A stretch of 64,000 bases of DNA, taken from the NCBI RefSeq assembly GCF_002354895.1, contig NZ_CP023439.1, positions 4,154,001 through 4,218,000 of the forward strand, read 5' to 3'. Under the pieces are notes generated by a model that had not been told where the DNA came from, searched no databases, and was given only the letters and a program-made list of their open reading frames with translations. Below, one piece after another: positions 14,970-25,900 of the stretch (within the stretch, counting starts at the first letter, position 1; each line of letters starts with the position of its first letter). The DNA comes from Thauera sp. K11. GTDB lineage: Bacteria; Pseudomonadota; Gammaproteobacteria; Burkholderiales; Rhodocyclaceae. Both the position numbers and the translations under genes were made by a program.

Positions 14970-15960
14970 GAATTTTCTTGAACGTCGACGTCAGCCATTT
15001 TTGACGGAGGGGTTCTATAAGATTTGGGAACGGGAAACGTTTGAGATTGCATTCCCGATGCGCAAGCAACGACTTGCTGACCCTGAACTGCCGATTGATA
15101 TACGTAAATCCACATTAAGGGGCCAAGCATCTCAAATCAAGAATCTCCTTCATCTCCGCTATACAGCAGGCGAGCCCATAGAGAAGCTCCGGGACGATCT
15201 GGATGAAGTCGTAGAAGCGTGGGAAACCTTCGCCAAAGCCGCGGGCGTCATCGGCGCGAAACCCGAAGGATCGATTTTCGGATTTGGTTACCGCTCGGAA
15301 TACCTGTCGGCAGTGCTATTGGTGGGGCTGACCATCCTGCTTCGGCGCGAGGATTTGTTACCTCGTATCGATGCGCTTTTCCTAGGGTTTCAAGGGGCGG
15401 ACGCGATCTATGAGGAGTTGATCTCGCCCTTTATCCCTGGACGCGGTTTCGTGAACGCCTGGTATCACGACGAGCCGTACACCCCGGCCCTCGACGCCAT
15501 CGACAGCGACGACCCCGCCGAACAGAGCACCTTGATGAAGGAGGCGGTGGAAAGATGGTATGCCTCCAATGAAGGTATGCCGTTCCACGACACCCACAAG
15601 GACATCGACGACGAGGGGCACGGCGGGTACTTCGGCTACTGGTGCTTCGAACTGGCGGCGCTGTGCTACCTGAAGGACATCGACGACGGCCGCTTCCGGA
15701 ATCACGTGACCTACCCGAAGGATCTGGTCGATTTCGCGCGCGCCTACCAGGCCGAGCCGGATCGGCGGCCACCACCTGCATCCGGCGCAGCCGCCCTTCA
15801 GGTTCTTTCGGCCCGCCCCGGCGAGCCATGCCCGCAGGAGGGCATGTGGTACGCCATCCACCTCCGCGGCAAGGAAATACGGATGCGGCAGGGCGAAACC
15901 ATGCCCGGGCCGGAGATCGGCCCCTCCGGGGCCGTCACCTGGTATTTCAAGGGTCTGTGA
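14962..15960 (+). CDS. PoNi-like immunity protein 4 with C-terminal tail module
   Basis: This 332-residue protein starts in an 8-nt overlap with the chimeric gene, at the same CACCATG junction where the PoNe effector starts behind vgrG copy 2. Its N-terminus is MGENFLERRRQPFL instead of MEDIKTNFLERRRQ. Residues 25-50 (AFPMRKQRLADPELPIDIRK) are the most divergent of the family. The hallmark HGGYFGYWCFELAALCYL and the full tail (CPQEGMWY, GETMPGP, WYFKG) are present. Confidence 0.8.
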   Translation: MGENFLERRRQPFLTEGFYKIWERETFEIAFPMRKQRLADPELPIDIRKSTLRGQASQIKNLLHLRYTAGEPIEKLRDDLDEVVEAWETFAKAAGVIGAKPEGSIFGFGYRSEYLSAVLLVGLTILLRREDLLPRIDALFLGFQGADAIYEELISPFIPGRGFVNAWYHDEPYTPALDAIDSDDPAEQSTLMKEAVERWYASNEGMPFHDTHKDIDDEGHGGYFGYWCFELAALCYLKDIDDGRFRNHVTYPKDLVDFARAYQAEPDRRPPPASGAAALQVLSARPGEPCPQEGMWYAIHLRGKEIRMRQGETMPGPEIGPSGAVTWYFKGL

Positions 15961-16007
15961 CGTGCCGGACATCCCAACGAACTCAACACAGTTTACTGGA
16001 GGACATC

Positions 16008-16286
16008 ATGAGCAGAACAGTCATCGTCGTCGGCGACATGACCACGCATGGCGGCAGGGTCATCAGCGGATCGCCCACGGACAGTCTGGACGGCAGAGCC
16101 ATCGCCCGCCTGGGAGACCTGGTCGATTGTCCGCAACGCTATCCCGGCAGCAAGCCGCACGGCATCAACAAGATCATCGAAGGCGATCCGGACTGGACGC
16201 TGGATGGCATCCCTGTCGCCTTGTCAGGCCACAAGACGGAATGTGGCTGCGCCTTGATCGGCAGCCGTCCCGATAGCGTGGGGTGA
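16008..16286 (+). CDS. PAAR-repeat T6SS spike tip protein
   Basis: This 92-residue protein has the PAAR pattern: a GDMTTHGGRVISGSPT start, IARLGDLVDCPQ, HGINKIIEGDPDWTLDGIPVAL and a terminal SGHKTECGCALIGS. The His and Cys residues of these motifs normally bind the zinc at the cone tip. PAAR proteins sharpen the VgrG trimer and may carry effectors. This one has no extension, so it acts as a plain tip. It has a strong ribosome site (tggagga, ending 4 nt before the ATG). Confidence 0.9.
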   Translation: MSRTVIVVGDMTTHGGRVISGSPTDSLDGRAIARLGDLVDCPQRYPGSKPHGINKIIEGDPDWTLDGIPVALSGHKTECGCALIGSRPDSVG

Positions 16287-16341
16287 GCGCGCAGGGAATG
16301 CGTGCTGAACAACGAACAACAAGCAAAGACAGGGTTGGAAC

Positions 16342-17697
16342 ATGGCTGACAGCGAAGTACCGATTCAATTCATCGAGGATGAAGAAAGCCCATCCGGGTC
16401 GCAGGCAAACCGGGCAACAACGCCTTCGACTGGTCCGGAAGGCAATCGCCCCGCAACCAGTAGCAACGAGAGGGCCACAGATGGTCGTGGCCGCTCTTCG
16501 GAGAAGCCGCTCCTCGATCCGGAACCGGACGTGGAAGAGAGACTGGGATACATCTTGTCAGCCCGGAATCCTCTGCTGCAGGCATCCATTCCGCTCCTGC
16601 GCATGCTGGCGGAAATGCCGGACAATTTGCCCGCCGACCATGAAGCGATGCCTGTCTTTCGGAAACTGCTCGAACAGGAAGTCATGACGTTCCAGAGCCT
16701 GTGCGACAAGGCCAGTCTGCGCCGCGAGCATGTGATCACCGCGCGCTATTGCCTGTGTACGGCCGTGGATGAAGCTGCCAGCAGCACGGCGTGGGGCGCT
16801 TCGGGCGTATGGGCGGAATACAGCCTCGCCCAGCGCTTTCACCAGGACGTGGAAGGCGGGCGCAAATTCTTTCTGCTGATCGGCCGATTGGCCGAGCAGC
16901 CGCAGGAACACATCGATCTGCTGGAGGTGATGTACCGCATCCTCTGCATGGGCTTCGAGGGGCAGTACGCCACCGAATCCGACGGTGCCCGCAAACTGGA
17001 AGCGGTGCGCCACCGCCTCTACACCATCCTCCATGCGGCCCAGGGGCCAGTCGATCCGGCGTTGTCGCCGAACTTGTGGGCCGAGGCGGACAAGCTGTTC
17101 AAGCCCTTGTACAGCATCCCGGTGTGGGTGACGGCCAGCGTGCTCGGATTGGTCGTGCTCGCGTTCTTTGCCTGGCACAAGTACTGGCTGGTGCAGGAGA
17201 CCAACCGGGTGGTGGCCCAGATCGAGGCCATCGCCAAGATGGCGGTGCCGCCTGCATCGCCGCCCACAGCGCGCCTGCGGCTTGCCGAACTGCTCCGGGA
17301 CGAGATCGCGGCGGGCAGGGTCACGGTCAAGGACGAGGCTTTCCGCAGCAGCGTGGTGTTCCGCGGCGACGACATGTTCCTGCCGGCGCAGGCGAGGGTA
17401 TCGCCCAGGATCGTCGCCACCCTCGACCGTCTGGCGGCGGAGATCGCCAAGGTGCCGGGCAGGGTGGTCGTCACCGGCCATTCGGACGGCCAGCCGATCA
17501 AGACGCCGGAATTCCCTTCCAACCAAGTGCTGTCGGAAAAGCGGGCCACCGCCGTTGCCGCCCATCTGGCGGGCAAGGGCGTCGGCAAGGCGCGGCTGGA
17601 AACGCTGGGCAAAGGCGATACCGAACCGCTGGCGGACAACGCGACGCCTGCCGGCCGCGCCCGCAACCGCCGGGTGGAAGTGGTGGTGGCGCAGTGA
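16342..17697 (+). CDS. tssL: T6SS membrane-complex protein TssL (DotU/IcmH) with OmpA-like C-terminus
   Basis: This 451-residue protein has a disordered N-terminus (about 1-65). A DotU domain follows (about 66-245), with LLRMLAEMPDN, YCLCTAVDEAASSTAWG and LLEVMYRILCMGFEGQYA. A single transmembrane helix lies at about 258-282 (WVTASVLGLVVLAFFAWHKYW). The OmpA/MotB peptidoglycan-binding domain covers about 335-451 (VVVTGHSDGQPI, SEKRATAVAAHL, NRRVEVVV). TssL anchors the TssJLM complex to inner membrane and wall. No other T6SS structural gene is seen, so this is either the edge of a larger cluster or a T6SS satellite island. Confidence 0.92.
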   Translation: MADSEVPIQFIEDEESPSGSQANRATTPSTGPEGNRPATSSNERATDGRGRSSEKPLLDPEPDVEERLGYILSARNPLLQASIPLLRMLAEMPDNLPADHEAMPVFRKLLEQEVMTFQSLCDKASLRREHVITARYCLCTAVDEAASSTAWGASGVWAEYSLAQRFHQDVEGGRKFFLLIGRLAEQPQEHIDLLEVMYRILCMGFEGQYATESDGARKLEAVRHRLYTILHAAQGPVDPALSPNLWAEADKLFKPLYSIPVWVTASVLGLVVLAFFAWHKYWLVQETNRVVAQIEAIAKMAVPPASPPTARLRLAELLRDEIAAGRVTVKDEAFRSSVVFRGDDMFLPAQARVSPRIVATLDRLAAEIAKVPGRVVVTGHSDGQPIKTPEFPSNQVLSEKRATAVAAHLAGKGVGKARLETLGKGDTEPLADNATPAGRARNRRVEVVVAQ

Positions 17698-18215
17698 CGA
17701 TCAGGAACGCGCGAGCATCGACGTGAGAAAAGACGATTTCGTCACTTCCACCCATTTCCTGGTCGCGTTCGGGTTGCCGGTGGCGGGCGGAAAGCGCGGC
17801 CCGCCGTCCGCCCCATGGGCACATCGCCAGGACTGGCCTACAATGCGGCTTCCCGTTTCACATCCGCCACTTACGCACCGATGAACGCCGCCCATCGCTC
17901 CCCGGCCTCTCCCCTCGCGCACTGCGCGGGTGGCCGTGCGCGCATGGGCCTTGCCGCGTCCGCGCTGCCCGGCATCACGCCAGAACTGGCATTCAGGGTA
18001 ACAGGGTCTCCCGCCGTGCTTTCCACGGCCGTGCGGGGCCAGCACCGGGCCTGAGGGCCCCAAGCTCCCCGCACGGCACCTTGCCCAGGGCGCATCGGCG
18101 CCTTGTTCAACGTGCAGCCGGGAGCGTTCTTTGCATCTCATCGTTCCATTTCCGCCCGGCTGCGATCCAGCCGCCACGACGCACGTGGCGGCACGATTGC
18201 ACGAGGGTCAAGTCC
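17698..18215. other. intergenic stretch of 518 bp, with an inverted repeat
   Basis: I find no convincing gene here. A TACAAT at 17839-17844 could be a -10 box but has no good -35. An 11-bp perfect inverted repeat (gccgtgcgggg at 18028-18038, ccccgcacggc at 18067-18077) encloses a GC-rich loop and could form an RNA hairpin before the next gene. It has no T-run. Confidence 0.4.
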
Positions 18216-19084
18216 ATGGATCTCACGAAAGACTTCGTCAAAACCAAGCGTCCGTGCACCGACGGATTCCGCTGGTTCGTCCGCCACTACCAGGATGGGA
18301 GCAACTACCAGGAACTGCTGGATGCGCTGGTGGCTGCCGGCCGTATCGGCGACGCATGCTGGCTGCTCGACCAGTTCGGCCCGTCCGACGGCGTGCGCGT
18401 GCTGGATGACGTCGATGCCGACGCCATCGTCTTCGCCGGCACCCTGGAAGTGCGCGGCAACATCGACGTCGCGGGCATCGTCCGTACAGGGCGCGACATC
18501 CGTGCCGGCGGCGGCGTGCGCGCCGGAGAAGCGCTGATCGCGGGGGGAGAGCTGCGCGTCGCCGGCGGCATCCGCGCCGGGGACAGGATCGAGGCGGGCG
18601 GCGACATCCGGGTCGGCTGGGGCATCGAGGCGAGCGGCGACGTACGCGGCGGCGGCGACCTGCGCGCGGGTGGGACGTGCATTGCGGCGGGGTGCTGGAG
18701 CTGGCGGGAAACGCCTTCGTCGGCGGCGACCTCCGCGCCGAAGGCGAGCTGCGCTGCGGCAAGGGCGTGCAGGCGGGGGGCGACGTGTGCGCCGCCGGCC
18801 TGCGCACCGGCCACGGCATCGTCGCCGGGCGCTCCATTTGCAGCGCCATGCACATCGAGGCCGGCTGGGGAGTCAAGGCGGGCGAGGCGATCGCGGCCGA
18901 CGGCGCCATCCGCGCCGGCGAGAGCCTGGAGGCCGGCGGCGAGATCCGCGCGGGCGCGGGCTACGGCGTCTTCGCCGGGCTCGACGTGCATGTGCAGGCG
19001 TGGAAGGCCAGTGCGCGGGTCAGCGCCTGCCGCAAGCCCGCCGGGCTGATGAGCGGCTGGTGGGCCGGCCGGGCGACACCCTGA
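18216..19084 (+). pseudogene. bactofilin-like Gly/Ala repeat protein, frameshifted
   Basis: The N-terminus is a short globular part (MDLTKDFVKTKRPCTDGFRW, then WLLDQFGPSDGVRVLDDV). Regular six-residue repeats follow (GDIRAG, GGVRAG, GGELRVAG, DRIEAG), the pattern of a left-handed parallel beta helix as in bactofilins and hexapeptide proteins. At about 18670-18676 one base is missing: the repeats break into nonsense in this frame. They resume without a gap in another frame (VHCGGVLELAGNAFVGGDLRAEG), up to the stop at 19084. Reading across the shift gives about 289 residues. This is either an inactive gene or a sequencing error in a G-rich run. Function is not known. Confidence 0.7.
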
Positions 19085-19152
19085 TCCGCGCCGCCGTATT
19101 CCTCTTCCTTGTCGAGCCGCAGGCACGATGGGTCCCAAGAACGTCCGGGGCA

Positions 19153-19257
19153 GGTGTGGCGGCGGGGGATGCGTGGAACGGGCGGGGACTGTCCGAGCAC
19201 CGAGCGCAGCGAGGGCGAGTTCTGTAGCCCGAGGAACGCATCCCCCGCCGCCACACC
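19153..19257. repeat. 22-bp perfect inverted repeat in the trhP upstream region
   Basis: The arms 19153-19174 and 19236-19257 are exact reverse complements. They are separated by 61 bp that contain further GC-rich, partly self-complementary sequence. This looks like a dispersed palindromic (REP-type) element rather than a terminator, since there is no T-run. Confidence 0.7.
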
Positions 19258-19319
19258 GGATTCGAAGCACTCCCGCGCCCCGCCCCGATGCACGAAAAAC
19301 GGCGTGCCCGGCGAACCGG

Positions 19320-19325
19320 TACAAT
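19320..19325 (+). promoter_or_regulatory. candidate -10 box (TACAAT) for trhP
   Basis: TACAAT lies 29 nt before the ATG. No clear -35 box is seen at the right distance. Confidence 0.3.
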
Positions 19326-19354
19326 CCGCCTCCCGTTCCCGCCCCTGCCCGCCG

Positions 19355-20770
19355 ATGCCCCCGCCGTCTCCGCTCCGCCGTCCCGAACTGCTCGCCCCCG
19401 CCGGCTCGCTCGACATGATGCGCACCGCCTTCGCCTACGGCGCGGACGCGGTCTATGCCGGCCAGCCGCGCTACTCGCTGCGCGTGCGCAACAACGGCTT
19501 CGGCCGCCTGGACGTGCTCGCCGCCGGCATCGAGGAGGCCCGCGCCGCCGGCAAGTCTTTCTACCTGGTGGCCAACATCTACCCGCACAACGCCAAGGTC
19601 CGTACCTTCGACGAGGACATGGCGCCCGTCATCGCGATGAAGCCCGACGCGCTGATCATGGCCGACCCCGGCCTCATCATGATGGTGCGCGAGCGCTGGC
19701 CGGACGTGGACATCCACCTGTCGGTGCAGGCCAACACGACGAACCATGCGTCGGTGCGCTTCTGGCAGTCGGTGGGGGTCAAGCGCATCATCCTGTCGCG
19801 CGAGCTGTCGCTGGACGAAGTCGCCGAGATCCGCGACGCCTGCCCGGACATGGAGCTGGAAGTGTTCGTGCATGGCGCGCTGTGCATCGCCTATTCCGGC
19901 CGCTGCCTGCTGTCGGGCTACTTCAACCACCGCGACCCCAACCAGGGCACCTGCACCAATTCGTGCCGCTGGGACTACAAGCTGCACGAGGCCGCCGAGA
20001 ACGGCACCGGCGACGTGCAGACCTGCGGCGGCGCGCCGATCGGCAATCCGCGCGAGGCCGGCGCGGTGGGCACGGCCACGCGCGGCGGGCAGGATGCGGC
20101 CCTGGGGCGGGGGCTGGGCGGCGGCCCCCGCCACGTCGGCGGCAGCAAGGTGTGGCTGCTGGAGGAAGGCACCCGGCCCGGCGAACTGATGCCGATCGAG
20201 GAAGACGAGCACGGCACCTACATCCTGAATTCGCGCGATCTGCGCGCGATCGAGCATGTGCAGCGGCTGGTGGGAATCGGCGTGGATTCGCTGAAGATCG
20301 AGGGCCGCACGAAGAGTCCCTACTACGCCGCGCGCGCCAGCCAGAGCTATCGCCGCGCGATCGACGACGCGCTGGCCGGCCGGGCCTTCGACACCCGATT
20401 GCTGGGCGAACTGGAAGGGCTGGCGAGCCGCGGCTACACCGACGGTTTCTACCAGCGCCACCACACGCCGGAACACCAGAACTACCTGCGCGGCCATTCG
20501 GAATCGGGCCGCAGCCTGCTGGTGGGCGAGGTGGTGGGGTTCGATGCGGCGCGCGGGCTGGCCGAGGTGGAGGTGAAGAACCGCTTCGCGCAGGGCGACC
20601 GGCTGGAATTCGTGCTGCCGGGCGGCAACCGCGAGGCGGTGGCGGAGCGCATCGAGAATGCGGACGGCGAGGCGCTGGCGCTGGTGCCGGGCAGCGGGCG
20701 CCGGGTGTGGCTGCCGCTGCCGGACGGCGCGTCGCCGGGCGAGCCCTGCTATATCGCGCGTTTCATCTGA
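19355..20770 (+). CDS. trhP: tRNA 5-hydroxyuridine modification protein TrhP (peptidase U32 family)
   Basis: TrhP (formerly YegQ) takes part in prephenate-dependent hydroxylation of the wobble uridine U34 of tRNAs. The 471-residue protein follows the E. coli protein closely: [45 protein letters not shown] and the Cys cluster [19 protein letters not shown] with CTNSC, the probable Fe-S ligands. Later come [19 protein letters not shown] and [12 protein letters not shown]. It carries a Gly-rich insertion of about 35 residues (around 230-265) compared with E. coli. The ATG at 19355 places the conserved PELLAPAG ten residues from the N-terminus, as in the family. The shorter family fold excludes RlhA. 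Confidence 0.9.
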   Translation: MPPPSPLRRPELLAPAGSLDMMRTAFAYGADAVYAGQPRYSLRVRNNGFGRLDVLAAGIEEARAAGKSFYLVANIYPHNAKVRTFDEDMAPVIAMKPDALIMADPGLIMMVRERWPDVDIHLSVQANTTNHASVRFWQSVGVKRIILSRELSLDEVAEIRDACPDMELEVFVHGALCIAYSGRCLLSGYFNHRDPNQGTCTNSCRWDYKLHEAAENGTGDVQTCGGAPIGNPREAGAVGTATRGGQDAALGRGLGGGPRHVGGSKVWLLEEGTRPGELMPIEEDEHGTYILNSRDLRAIEHVQRLVGIGVDSLKIEGRTKSPYYAARASQSYRRAIDDALAGRAFDTRLLGELEGLASRGYTDGFYQRHHTPEHQNYLRGHSESGRSLLVGEVVGFDAARGLAEVEVKNRFAQGDRLEFVLPGGNREAVAERIENADGEALALVPGSGRRVWLPLPDGASPGEPCYIARFI

Positions 20771-20907
20771 TTCGGTCTGATACGTATCGGTGCCGAGGTT
20801 GCGCCGCGCGGGGTATTCGCTCCGCCGGCTGCGGAAGGAACATCCCCCTCGGCGCGGATCGGCACCCCTCGCATCCAGATACCGGGGATGTCCAAGCCCT
20901 CTTGCGC

Positions 20908-20913
20908 TATAAT
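20908..20913 (+). promoter_or_regulatory. candidate -10 box (TATAAT) for ybiT
   Basis: This perfect TATAAT lies 36 nt before the start codon. The sequence 17 nt upstream is not a recognisable -35 box. Confidence 0.35.
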
Positions 20914-20949
20914 CCCGCGCTTGATTTTCTTGCAGAAACAGGATCTTCC

Positions 20950-22587
<1,638 letters not shown>

Positions 22588-22593
22588 GCGTTC

Positions 22594-22636
22594 CCCACGG
22601 CTGGAGACGCGGGAGCAGGAGCGCGGCAGCCGTGGG
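22594..22636 (+). terminator. hairpin after ybiT
   Basis: A 10-bp perfect stem (cccacggctg at 22594-22603, cagccgtggg at 22627-22636) starts 6 nt after the stop. It has no T-run, so it is a weak or Rho-assisted terminator, or an mRNA-stabilising end. The rest of the 324-bp gap to the autotransporter (up to 22911) shows nothing I can assign. Confidence 0.45.
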
Positions 22637-22911
22637 CATCTCCGGACAGGGGCGCCGGGAGAGCCGGTCAAGTGGCTGATATTCCACGAAGAACGCCCCA
22701 GCCGCCGGTTTGTGCAGCTTGACGCACGCATCCTCACCATGTATCTCTCAGTCATCAGACGCAACGCCTGAAAGGGTGCGACAGGGCCGGCCAGGCCCTG
22801 GTTGGCGCAACGACGAGCGGAAGAATCCCTCATCGACGGCGGTCCGGAACGGCCGCCGGGAATGCGGGGCTCGGCGCGCCAATCGAGAGGCACCCGGGAA
22901 AAGGGGGATGT

Positions 22912-25900
22912 ATGAAGCTGTCGCCAGTATCCTTTTCGATACTCGCCGGACTGTCGGCGAGCGGGACCCTCGGTTCTCCCACGGCATGGGCTGCGTGCAG
23001 CCCCCTGCCCAATGCCGTGTGCACGGGTACGACCAACGCGACGGTGGGCAGCGGTCCATCCACGGCGTCCGGCGCGACGGTCACGATCAACGGCGGCGCG
23101 CAACTGAACGGCGGCAACGCCAGCGCGATCAGCCTCGGCGACAACGCCACGATCACGGTGAATTCCGGCGCCAGCGTCTTAAGCACCGCGGGCAGCAGCG
23201 GCGGCAACGGCCTGTGGGGCGCGGGCCGGAACACCATCGAATTCAATTCCAACGGCACGCTGACCATCGCCGAGGGTGCCTCGGTGCGGGCGCTGGGTGC
23301 ATCGACCAATGCCGAGGCGATCAATCTCATCGGTTCCGGCAACACCGTCATCAACCGGGGGTTGATCTCCGGGCTCAATTCGGCGGCGATCTGGTTCGAG
23401 GACAAGACCCTCGGCACCAACACCATCGACAACTACGGCACCATCCAGCGCGGCAGCGGAAGCAGCAGCGTCATCGACAACGTCATCGGCAACCAGTCGC
23501 ACAGCGACGTCAATTTCATCAACCGCGCCGGCGCCGTGGTCTATGGCGGCCTCTCGTTCGCCAGCGGCAACGACACGCTGACGCTGTTTCCGGGCTCGGT
23601 CATCAGCGGCGGTTTCAACGGCGGCGGCGGCACCAACGCGCTGCGGCTCGAAGGCGCGGCCGGGTCGAGCGACGCGCTGCCCGGCAACATCAGCAATTTC
23701 CAGACGCTGATCAAGGCCGGCGAGGGCCGCTGGACGCTGTCCGGCACGGTGGGCAGCAACGGCGGCGGCACGCCGCTCGCCGTCACGGTGCAGCAGGGCA
23801 CCCTGGCGCTGACCGGCAACAACGTCAACTTCAACGGTTCGGTGGTGGTCGACCCCGCGGGAACGCTGGAAGCGCGCGCGCAGAGCCTGCCGCCCAGCGT
23901 CACCGACAACGGCCTGGTGCATTTCGTCCAGCCGGACAACGGCAGCTATTCGGGCGTCATCGGCGGGTCGGGCGCGGTGCTGAAGACGGGCGCGGGCGTG
24001 CTCACGCTGTCCGGCGCCAACGGCTATGCGGGCGGCACCACGATCCGGCAGGGTACCGTCGCCATCGATGCCGACAACCGGCTGGGCGCTGCCGGCAGTC
24101 CATTGACGCTGGATGGCGGCACGCTGGAGATCACCAGCAGCTTCGATCTTTCGCCGTCGCGCGCGCTCACCGTCACCGCCAGCGACGGCACCATCCAGAC
24201 GGATGGCGGCGTGACCAGCACGGTGAGCCAGGGCATCGCCGGCGCGGGCACGCTCACCAAGAGCGGCGCCGGCACCCTGATCCTGTCCGGCGCCAACACC
24301 TATGCCGACGGCACGACGATCAGCGGCGGCACACTGCAGATCGGCAATGGCGGCACGACCGGCAGCATCGTCGGCGACGTGATCGACAACGGCGTCCTGG
24401 CGTTCAACCGCTCGGACCGGGTCAGCTTCGGCGGCACCATCTCGGGGAGTGGCGCGGTGGTCCATGCCGGCGCGGGCGTCACCGTCCTCAGCGGCAACAA
24501 CAGCTATGCCGGCGCCACCACCATCGCCAGCGGCTGGCTCTACGTGGATGGCAGCCAGACCGGCGCGACCGGGCCGACCACCGCCGCCGCCGGCACGCGC
24601 CTGGGCGGCAACGGCATCGTCGGCGGCGACGTGACGATCGCCGACAACGCCACGCTCGCCCCCGGCGCCGAGCCGCAGACGCCCGGCGCCCTGACCATCC
24701 AGGGCAGCCTCACCCTCAACCCCAATTCCTTCCTGCTCTACAACCTGGTGCAGGCCAACGTCGCCGGCGGCGCGCTCAACGACCTGACCGTGGTGCAGGG
24801 CAACCTGGTGCTCGACGGCATCATCGACGTCGCCAACCAGGGCCAGGTCTTCGGCCCCGGGGTCTACCGGATCATCAACTACGGCGGCACCCTCACCAAC
24901 AACGGCCTGACGATAGGCTCGCTGGTCAATGCCCCGGCTTCGCCGCAGGACACGCAGACCGTGGTCGCGCCGCTGACCGGCTTCACCGTCCAGACCTCGA
25001 TCCAGGGCCAGGTCAACCTGGTCAACACCGGCGGGCTCGCCCTCAACTACTGGGACGTCGTGCCGAAGAACGACGACGCCATCGAGGGCGGCACCGGCAC
25101 CTGGCAGGCTTCGCCCGGCACCCTCAACGACAACTGGACCGATTCCGCCGGCGACATCAACGCGCCGTGGCTGGATGGGGGCTACGCCATCTTCATGGCC
25201 ACGCCGGGCACGGTCACGGTGGACAACGGCCTGGGGGCGGTCACGAGCCGCGGCATGCAGTTCGCCAGCGACGGCTACCGGGTGACCGGCCAGCCGCTCA
25301 CGCTGCTGGACTCGACGACGGGCAACATCACCTTCGTCCGCGTCGGCGACGGCACCGCGGCCGGCGCCGCGATGACGGCGACGATCGACGCGGAGCTGAC
25401 CGGCGGCGGTCTGGTGAAGGAGGACCTGGGCACGCTCGTCCTCGACGGCGTCAACACCTACACCAACGGCACCGGCATCTTCGGCGGCACGCTGCGGATC
25501 TCGCAGGACGCGAATCTGGGGGTGGCGTCCAGCGCGCTGATCATCCTCAACGGTTCGACGCTGAATACGACCGCCAGCTTCGACACCGGGCGCACGATCA
25601 TCCTCGGCAGCAGCGGCATCGGCGCCAGCAGCGGAACGATAGCGACGGACGCGGGGACCCGGCTCACGGTCAACGGCGCGATCGTGGAAGACCCGTCGCT
25701 GCCGGCCGCCGCGCTGGTCAAGGCCGGCGACGGCGAACTCGTCCTGACCAGCACCAACACCTACAGCGGCGGCACCACCATCGCGGCCGGCACGCTGCAG
25801 CTCGGCAACGGCGGCACCACCGGCTCCATCCTCGGCAACGTGGCCGACAACGGCGTGCTCGCCTTCAACCGGTCCGACACCTACGTCTTCGGCGGCGCGG

